Positions 5,168 through 9,609 of a DNA stretch of 9,609 bases are shown one piece after another. Below the pieces are notes generated by a model. The model did not search any database and was not told where the DNA came from. It saw only the letters and a list, made by a program, of their open reading frames with translations. Both the position numbers and the translations under genes were made by a program. Origin of the DNA: Terriglobia bacterium (GTDB lineage: Bacteria; Acidobacteriota; Terriglobia; UBA7540); contig JAIQGB010000135.1 in assembly GCA_020072905.1 (NCBI GenBank), positions 1-9,609 on the forward strand, in the 5' to 3' direction. The first letter of the stretch is position 1, and every line of letters starts with the position of its first letter.

Positions 5168-6355
5168 GTGGCCAACTCCAAACTTCAGCGCAGCGACTCT
5201 GCCTCGCCGGCACGTCCGGGAATTCCGGCCCCCGCCCGCGCCACCCTTCTGCGGCGCCTGACTCTCGCCTTCCTGCTCGTCTCGACGACCATCATGCTCG
5301 AGGGGTGTAGCTGGTTCGCCCCCAAAAGCCCGCGCCTGAACGATGCCGAGCGCCGCCGGATCGCCTTGCGGATCCGAGAAGCGATCGAGCAGGCCGGAGG
5401 CAAGCAGGTCTGGGTCAAGGTTCCACCCTCTGCGCCCTTCCCCCCTTCGAAGGCCGACGTGGCCACGGAAGTTGTGGTGACATCGGCCGAGTTTCCCGCC
5501 ATTCTCGCGGCGCTGGAGCGGCAAGCCAAAGCGAGCGACCTGGAGGTCAAAGCCCGGATGAGCGTCAGCTCGAAGGTAGGGCGGAAGGCGGACACGCGCC
5601 TCTCTCAGAAGGGCGTCCCGGCGGGTCGCTGGCTGCTACGCGAAGTTCCCGAGATACGCCGCGCGGCGATCATCATAGACGACCTCGGGCAGGACCCGGA
5701 AGCCGCGAAGAAGTTGCTGGCGCTTCGCTATCCCATCACCTTTTCGGTGCTCCCGCACCTCGCCCATTCCACTTCCACGGCGGAGGAGGCGCACCGCGCG
5801 GGCCGCGAGGTGATGCTGCATCTGCCCATGGAACCGGATTCCGCCGCCCGGCCCGGCCCGGGCGAGATCCGCGTGGGGATGCGGCCTGCGGAGGTGGCAC
5901 GCATCATCGACGAGGATCTGGGTTCCGTCCCTCACGTCGTGGGGGCCAACAATCACATGGGCTCACGCGCGACGACGGATGCTCGTCTGATGGCTGCCGT
6001 GATTCAGGCGCTCGCCGATCGCCGCTTGTTTTTCGTCGACAGCAGAACGACGCCCGCCAGCGTCGCGCTCGACGTAGCGCGCCGCCAGGGCCTGCCCACC
6101 TTCTATCGGTCCGTTTTCCTGGACGACACCGAAACCGTGCCCTACACCCTTGGCCAGCTTCGTGAGTTCCGCCGGGTGATCGAAGAACACGGAGTGGCGC
6201 TCGCTATCGGCCACCCGTACTCGAGCACGCTGGCAGCCCTCGCGCACTTCCTGCCCGAACTGGAGCGCGATGACATCCAGTTGCTCCCGGCCTCGCAACT
6301 CGTGCGCCTGCCGGAAGTCGCCCGGCTTTCCCCGCCCCGCGCCGCCCCACACTGA
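5168..6355 (+). CDS. yibQ: Divergent polysaccharide deacetylase, YibQ/DUF610 family, probable lipoprotein
   Basis: The 395-residue product belongs to the divergent polysaccharide deacetylase family (PF04748), a NodB-like fold of envelope-associated proteins whose substrate is not settled. Residues 1-30 are a Pro/Ala/Arg-rich lead, 31-46 a hydrophobic segment ending LEGC. Cys47 may be a lipidation site, although Glu at -2 is unusual. The enzyme-like domain spans about 165-385, with IIIDDLG (D171, D172), MLHLPMEP (H218), GANNHMGSR (H263), FVDSRTTP and AIGHPY (H349), so the metal-type residues are kept. The GTG start follows the S41 stop by three bases and lacks a good Shine-Dalgarno site, suggesting translational coupling. 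S41 proteases and YibQ are commonly neighbours, often with a M23/EnvC-type factor, in Proteobacteria; no such factor is in this window. Confidence 0.85.
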   Translation: MANSKLQRSDSASPARPGIPAPARATLLRRLTLAFLLVSTTIMLEGCSWFAPKSPRLNDAERRRIALRIREAIEQAGGKQVWVKVPPSAPFPPSKADVATEVVVTSAEFPAILAALERQAKASDLEVKARMSVSSKVGRKADTRLSQKGVPAGRWLLREVPEIRRAAIIIDDLGQDPEAAKKLLALRYPITFSVLPHLAHSTSTAEEAHRAGREVMLHLPMEPDSAARPGPGEIRVGMRPAEVARIIDEDLGSVPHVVGANNHMGSRATTDARLMAAVIQALADRRLFFVDSRTTPASVALDVARRQGLPTFYRSVFLDDTETVPYTLGQLREFRRVIEEHGVALAIGHPYSSTLAALAHFLPELERDDIQLLPASQLVRLPEVARLSPPRAAPH

Positions 6356-6463
6356 GGCTCTCAGAAGAGGTCGGCTGGCGTCTTCAGCCTCGATCTGCCG
6401 GGCTCGAACGCGCGGCGGCCGTCTGGCCACAAAAAGGGGGACCCGTTCAGGCTGTCAAGGAGA

Positions 6464-6489
6464 CCGGAGGTCACCGCAAGGTGATCCGG
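6464..6489. terminator. Strong hairpin with GCAA tetraloop between convergent genes
   Basis: CCGGA (6464-6468) pairs with TCCGG (6485-6489) and TCACC (6471-6475) with GGTGA (6480-6484), with a two-base GG bulge and a GCAA loop of the GNRA type. It sits 29 bases beyond the stop of the minus-strand gene and 108 bases beyond yibQ. No T tract follows on either strand. The rest of the 162-base gap (6356-6517) shows no gene. Confidence 0.4.
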
Positions 6490-6517
6490 GGATTCCCGGT
6501 GTTGGGGAGATGCGCGG

Positions 6518-7192
6518 CTAGTTTTCCGTACCCGGCAGGTTGAACGTGACGTCGCGGTCCAGACGCATTCCGACCAGCGACCCGGCGGTCAGCGCTGCTT
6601 GTTTGCCCCGCGGCAGGAGAACGGCAGCGAGCACGCTGCCGGCGCCCGCGGCAATGGCCGTACTGATGCCCCCCGCCGCTCCCGCAGCCGTGCCGACACC
6701 GATGATGGCAGCCTGTTTCTTACGCGAGGGCCCGCGCCCCTTGAGTTCGCCTTCGACTCCCACTGTGGAATCCTCGCCGCCTTCGCTCGAGAAGATTTCT
6801 GTCAGTGAGCCGACGATGGCGACCTTTTCGCCATTCGGAAGTTCCACCGTATCGAAGACGACATAGAGGTAACCGCCCTTCCCTTTTCGGCCCGCCTCTT
6901 TGACTTCCCCGACGTGACCGTCGATGCGGACGCCCTTGGGCAGGACCTCACGGTCCTCCACGGCCACCGGATCAATCAGGGTGGTCAACACGCGGTCGCC
7001 GGCCTTGGAGGTCTTGGAGTTGATCGTGCTGTGAAGTTGTAGCTTGAATTCCGTGCCTTCCGGAACTGTCCACTCTTCCACATCGTCCGCGGCGGGCTGC
7101 TGCTGCGCCCGCAGGCGCGGAGCGAGACTCGACGTCAGCAGGCCGGCCAGCGCGGCGGCCAAAAGCTGTCGCTTCAACTCAACACCTCGCAT
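6518..7192 (-). CDS. Secreted glycine-rich protein of unknown function
   Basis: The 224-residue product has a signal peptide (LLAAALAGLLTSSLAPRLRA, cut near residue 29, before QQQPAADD). Residues about 40-135 look like a beta domain that starts VPEGTEFKLQLHSTINSKTS and contains REVLPKGVRIDGHVGEV and ELPNGEKVAIV. A basic linker (GRGPSRKKQ) leads to an Ala/Gly-rich stretch (about 160-205) like a glycine zipper, and the end, VGMRLDRDVTFNLPG, resembles a second copy of the opening strand motif. This architecture is common among secreted acidobacterial proteins, but I know of no assigned function. The start is supported by GGAGGAAGGA just upstream of the ATG. It lies downstream of phoU on the same strand, with a 239-base gap and a likely promoter of its own. 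Confidence 0.75.
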   Translation of the reverse strand: MRGVELKRQLLAAALAGLLTSSLAPRLRAQQQPAADDVEEWTVPEGTEFKLQLHSTINSKTSKAGDRVLTTLIDPVAVEDREVLPKGVRIDGHVGEVKEAGRKGKGGYLYVVFDTVELPNGEKVAIVGSLTEIFSSEGGEDSTVGVEGELKGRGPSRKKQAAIIGVGTAAGAAGGISTAIAAGAGSVLAAVLLPRGKQAALTAGSLVGMRLDRDVTFNLPGTEN

Positions 7193-7237
7193 GACGATCC
7201 TTCCTCCAACTCCTCGCAGAAATGGCGACCAACATCC

Positions 7238-7267
7238 ATTTCACCATCGGTCGCGGTCGCCCGTCAA
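7238..7267 (-). promoter_or_regulatory. Candidate promoter for the secreted glycine-rich protein
   Basis: On the minus strand TTGACG (7267-7262) and TGAAAT (7243-7238) are 18 bases apart: a near-perfect -35 with a four-of-six -10. The start would fall near 7231, giving a leader of about 39 bases. The spacer holds a direct repeat of the 6-mer GGTCGC (plus strand, 7249-7260). Confidence 0.4.
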
Positions 7268-7371
7268 AGAGAAAATCGCGTTTGCGTCAGGCAAGCTCCG
7301 CCGTTCAGTTTCGATGCAATTCCCGGTGTGGAGTTGGCTGGAGACAGTTCCCAGCAGACTGCCTTTTGACG

Positions 7372-7435
7372 ATAGCCGCCCGCAACGAGAGGTGGGGTGT
7401 ACCCCATGCGAAGGACAGGGCATCGGCGCGGCTAT
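7372..7435. repeat. Nested inverted repeat across the phoU stop codon
   Basis: ATAGCC (7372-7377) pairs with GGCTAT (7430-7435) and GCC (7378-7380) with GGC (7425-7427), with a two-base bulge. Inside lies a second stem, TGGGG (7393-7397) with CCCCA (7402-7406). The outer stem includes the phoU stop codon. It may act as a transcript-end structure for the pst operon, but no U tract follows on the minus strand. The rest of the 7193-7431 gap shows no gene. Confidence 0.45.
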
Positions 7436-8094
7436 TTGCGGACTTCGGCGTGATGGCGGACATCCACGCCCTGGACGAGGAAGAGAACATCCTCGGCGAT
7501 ATTCGTGGCGTGATCCGCCAAGCGTTCGAGGTTGCGGGCAACGAACATGAAGTTGACCCCAGGGCGAACGTTGTCCGGGTCTTTCTGCATGAAGCGCATC
7601 AACTCTTCGTAGATGATGTCGCGAAGGTCGTCCACGGCGTCGTCGGAGAGCAGGACGGTGCGCGCCAGCTCGGCGTCGCCGCGGACGAAGGCATCCAGGC
7701 TTTTGCGCACCATGGACTCTGTCTGCCTGGCCATCTGGGGAATGTCGATCGTGGGCATGATCATGGGCTCTTGCATGAGCGCCAGCGCGCGCTCGACGAT
7801 GTTGACGGCTAGATCGCCCATGCGCTCCAGGTCGTTGTTGATTTTGATGGCGGCGGTGAGGAACCGCAGGTCGACGGCCATGGGCTGTTGGAGGGCGAGC
7901 AGGCGCGTGGCCAAGTCGTCGATTTCGATTTCCATCTGGTTGATGCGCGCCTCGTTTTTCAGGACCTGCTGCGCCTGGTCGGTGTCCTTTTCCACGACCG
8001 CGAGGACACTCCGGTACACGGCCGACTCGATCAGCCCGCCCATTTCCAGTAGCCGGTTTTTGAGTTCTTCGAGTTCTTCCTGGAAGTGTTTCAT
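7432..8094 (-). CDS. phoU: Phosphate transport system regulatory protein PhoU
   Basis: The 220-residue product has the usual PhoU length and the two three-helix-bundle repeats. Each repeat carries the metal-binding helix motif of the family: INNDLERMGDLAVNI (first half) and ARNLERLADHATNIAEDV (second half). PhoU is a peripheral cytoplasmic protein that signals between the PstSCAB transporter and the PhoR sensor kinase, keeping the Pho regulon off when phosphate is plentiful. The ATG at 8094 is preceded by a GGAG. It follows pstB by 54 bases on the same strand and closes the operon. Confidence 0.93.
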   Translation of the reverse strand: MKHFQEELEELKNRLLEMGGLIESAVYRSVLAVVEKDTDQAQQVLKNEARINQMEIEIDDLATRLLALQQPMAVDLRFLTAAIKINNDLERMGDLAVNIVERALALMQEPMIMPTIDIPQMARQTESMVRKSLDAFVRGDAELARTVLLSDDAVDDLRDIIYEELMRFMQKDPDNVRPGVNFMFVARNLERLADHATNIAEDVLFLVQGVDVRHHAEVRK

Positions 8095-8148
8095 GATTCT
8101 CCGTGCTTCGGCCTGTTTCTCCGGCCGGAGCCACTCCCCGCCCAGGCC

Positions 8149-8985
8149 TCATCCAAAGCGGCCGGTGATGTAGTCCTCGGTTTCCCTCTTCGCGGGTGTC
8201 TTGAAAATGATCCCCGTTTCGTTGAACTCGATGAGCTTGCCCAGCAGGAAAAACCCCGTCAAGTCCGCCACCCTCGCCGCCTGCTGCATATTGTGGGTGA
8301 CGATCACAATCGTACACTGCTTTTTGAGCTCGAACAAAAGCTCTTCAATCTTCGCCGTGGCGATGGGGTCGAGGGCCGAGCAAGGCTCGTCGAGGAGCAG
8401 CACCTCCGGATCGACCGCCAGGGCGCGCGCGATGCAAAGCCGCTGCTGCTGACCTCCGGAGAGCGCATAGGCTGACTTGTGGAGCTTGTCCTTGACCTCA
8501 TCCCAGAGGGCAGCGCGGACCAGGCTTCGCTCCACAGCTTCCTGCAGCGTTCCCTTTCCTTTCCACCCGTTCACCCTCAGCCCGTAGGCGACGTTGTCGA
8601 AGATGGACTTCGGGAAGGGATTGGACTTCTGAAACACCATGCCTACGCGTCGGCGCAGTTGGGAGACCTCCATACCCAGGGCGTTCTGGCCATCGAGCAG
8701 AATCTCCCCTTCGGCGCGGGCGTGGCGGACTGTTTCGTACATGCGGTTCAGGCTGCGCAGGAAGGTGGACTTGCCGCAGCCCGACGGCCCAATCAGCGCC
8801 GTGATACGGTTTGCCCGAATGTCCAGGCTGATGCCGTACAGAGCCTGCGCCTTGCCGTAGAAGAAATTCAAGTCAATCACGCGAAGCTTGCATGGCACTC
8901 CGGCCGGCTGCGGGGACCGCGGCTTTACCGGTTGGTCCGTGCCGGTGGTCGGAGTGAGTGTAAGAGGATCCATGGTGACGCCCAT
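8149..8985 (-). CDS. pstB: Phosphate ABC transporter ATP-binding protein PstB
   Basis: PstB is the cytoplasmic ATPase that drives phosphate import through PstCA. The 278-residue product has Walker A GPSGCGKST (66-74), Q-loop Gln119, signature LSGGQQQR (175-182), Walker B VLLLDEP (195-201) and switch His231, all intact. VFQKSNPFPKSIFDNVAYGL and the final TEDYITGRFG are PstB-specific, which separates it from other ABC ATPases. About 33 residues precede the conserved domain, slightly more than usual; an internal ATG at 8973 (M5) is an alternative start. Neither start has a strong ribosome binding site. The gene begins 18 bases after the pstA stop, so translation is probably coupled. Confidence 0.95.
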   Translation of the reverse strand: MGVTMDPLTLTPTTGTDQPVKPRSPQPAGVPCKLRVIDLNFFYGKAQALYGISLDIRANRITALIGPSGCGKSTFLRSLNRMYETVRHARAEGEILLDGQNALGMEVSQLRRRVGMVFQKSNPFPKSIFDNVAYGLRVNGWKGKGTLQEAVERSLVRAALWDEVKDKLHKSAYALSGGQQQRLCIARALAVDPEVLLLDEPCSALDPIATAKIEELLFELKKQCTIVIVTHNMQQAARVADLTGFFLLGKLIEFNETGIIFKTPAKRETEDYITGRFG

Positions 8986-9003
8986 AATCTATCCCATCGC
9001 AGA

Positions 9004-9477
9004 TCACACGAAGCTTGCAGAGAGTTTCCGCGCCAACACAATTCGGGCCGTGATATTTGCAAGTAGCACTAAACCCAGCAGGACCAGTCCCGCGGCCCAA
9101 GCCTGCCGGTGCCAGTCCTCATACGGGGCGATAGCATAAGTAAAGATCATGACGGGGAGCGATGCCGTGGGTTGGTTCCAGCCCGGACTCCAGAAGCGAT
9201 TGCTGAAGGCGGTGAAAAGCAGAGGCGCCGTCTCACCCGCCACCCGGGCAAGGTCCAGGACGATCCCAGTCAGGATTCCCCGGAACGCGGCGGGAATCAC
9301 CACGGTTGCGATAGCTTTCCATTTGCTCGCACCGAGCGCCAGGGCCCCTTCCCGCAGGGATGCCGGAACAGTGCGCAAGAATTCTTCCGTGCTGCGCACG
9401 GCGATGGGGATCATCATCACGCCGAGGGCCAGCCCTCCCGCCAGAGTGGAGAAGTGCTTCATGGGGAGGACGATCAT
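9004..9477 (-). CDS. pstA: Phosphate ABC transporter permease PstA, C-terminal part (5' end missing)
   Basis: PstA is one of the two inner-membrane permeases of the phosphate transporter. The sequence from IFAYT (9492-9478) and MIVLPMKHFSTLAGG onward matches the C-terminal half of PstA. It includes the ATPase-coupling loop EGALALGASKWKAIATVVIP, the conserved ARVAGETAPLLFTAF and the closing YAIAPYEDWHRQAWAAGLVL membrane helix. Full-length PstA has about 280-300 residues; here 157 follow the ATG at 9477, so the N-terminal half is absent. Upstream of 9492 the frame no longer resembles PstA and meets a TGA at 9606-9604. The ATG is thus an internal Met, not the true start. The break is probably a wrong join at the contig end rather than a natural truncation. 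Confidence 0.88.
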   Translation of the reverse strand: MIVLPMKHFSTLAGGLALGVMMIPIAVRSTEEFLRTVPASLREGALALGASKWKAIATVVIPAAFRGILTGIVLDLARVAGETAPLLFTAFSNRFWSPGWNQPTASLPVMIFTYAIAPYEDWHRQAWAAGLVLLGLVLLANITARIVLARKLSASFV

Positions 9478-9492
9478 CGTATAGGCAAAAAT

Positions 9493-9609
9493 CTCACGAG
9501 TTACGCGACGGGCTCTCGAAGAACTTTCAGGCGGAATTGGACACAGTTGCGGAAGGATCGCGACGCCAGCGTACTCTAGGGATCTTCGTTTTTCTGATCT
9601 CAGTCATCT
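9493..9609. other. Terminal segment unrelated to pstA (probable chimeric end)
   Basis: About 117 bases where PstA N-terminal sequence is expected but not found; GC is about 53% by hand count. On the plus strand one frame gives SHELRDGLSKNFQAELDTVA, then a basic RRQR and the hydrophobic TLGIFVFLISVI, which would suit the start of a membrane-anchored protein running off the edge. On the minus strand a short frame MTEIRKTKIPRVRWRRDP stops after 26 residues. I do not recognise either. Confidence 0.5.

Noticed and set aside
4796..5524. Minus-strand frame of 242 codons over the S41/yibQ joint
   Set aside because: It is antisense to two well-supported genes and has no domain signature or ribosome binding site.
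6464..6489. Classic intrinsic terminator with U tract
   Set aside because: The stem is strong but neither strand has a run of T after it, so it is listed only as a terminator-like hairpin.
7241..8317. Minus-strand frame of 358 codons over phoU and the pstB end
   Set aside because: It is out of frame with phoU and pstB, which are both intact and recognisable. The product is Arg/Gly/His/Pro-rich with no known motif, so it is a high-GC shadow.
8479..9066. Plus-strand frame over pstB and the pstA end
   Set aside because: It is the complement of the conserved PstB Walker A region; coding evidence lies wholly on the other strand.
8986..9609. Pho box upstream of the pst genes
   Set aside because: The operon promoter lies beyond pstA, outside the window; no pair of Pho-box-like direct repeats was seen here.
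1..9609. Mobile element, CRISPR array, defence system or phage genes
   Set aside because: No transposase, integrase, terminal inverted repeats with target duplication, regularly spaced long repeats or defence-type proteins were found; all genes fit housekeeping envelope and phosphate functions.

Overview
The window is about 63% GC and looks like part of the chromosome of a Gram-negative (LPS-bearing) bacterium. The best guess is an uncultured Acidobacteriota member. That rests on lptD, on two small secreted protein types that I associate with that phylum, and on codon use rich in G/C at third positions; it is an inference, not a proof. No phage, transposon, CRISPR array, rRNA or tRNA was found. 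It reads as an ordinary envelope and phosphate-uptake neighbourhood, with a few real oddities.

Layout. The left part (1-1712, minus strand) encodes the N-terminal two thirds of the LPS-assembly outer-membrane protein LptD. At about position 138 the reading frame passes, without a stop, into the C-terminus of a TatD-type nuclease. A 110-bp divergent promoter region follows. Next, on the plus strand, come a zinc-ribbon/RDD membrane protein (1823-2980), a heptad-periodic inverted repeat overlapping its 3' end, a possible 55-residue basic protein, a secreted 122-residue beta-rich protein (3340-3708), and a two-gene unit (3950-6355). That unit encodes a membrane-anchored PDZ/S41 C-terminal-processing-protease homologue and a YibQ-type divergent polysaccharide deacetylase. 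The S41 homologue lacks both the catalytic Ser and the catalytic Lys.

From 6518 to the right end everything is on the minus strand: a secreted glycine-rich protein of unknown function with its own promoter, and then the distal part of a high-affinity phosphate uptake operon in the order pstA-pstB-phoU. PstA and PstB are the inner-membrane channel and ATPase of the phosphate transporter; PhoU is the regulatory partner that links transporter state to the Pho two-component system.

Both window ends behave alike. Homology to the resident gene (lptD on the left, pstA on the right) stops about 115-140 bp before the end and is replaced by unrelated sequence of lower GC (about 53-54% by hand count). 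This looks like chimeric contig ends in a metagenome assembly, although a real gene fusion on the left cannot be excluded from sequence alone. The most interesting biological signal is the S41 pseudoprotease paired with the deacetylase-like protein.
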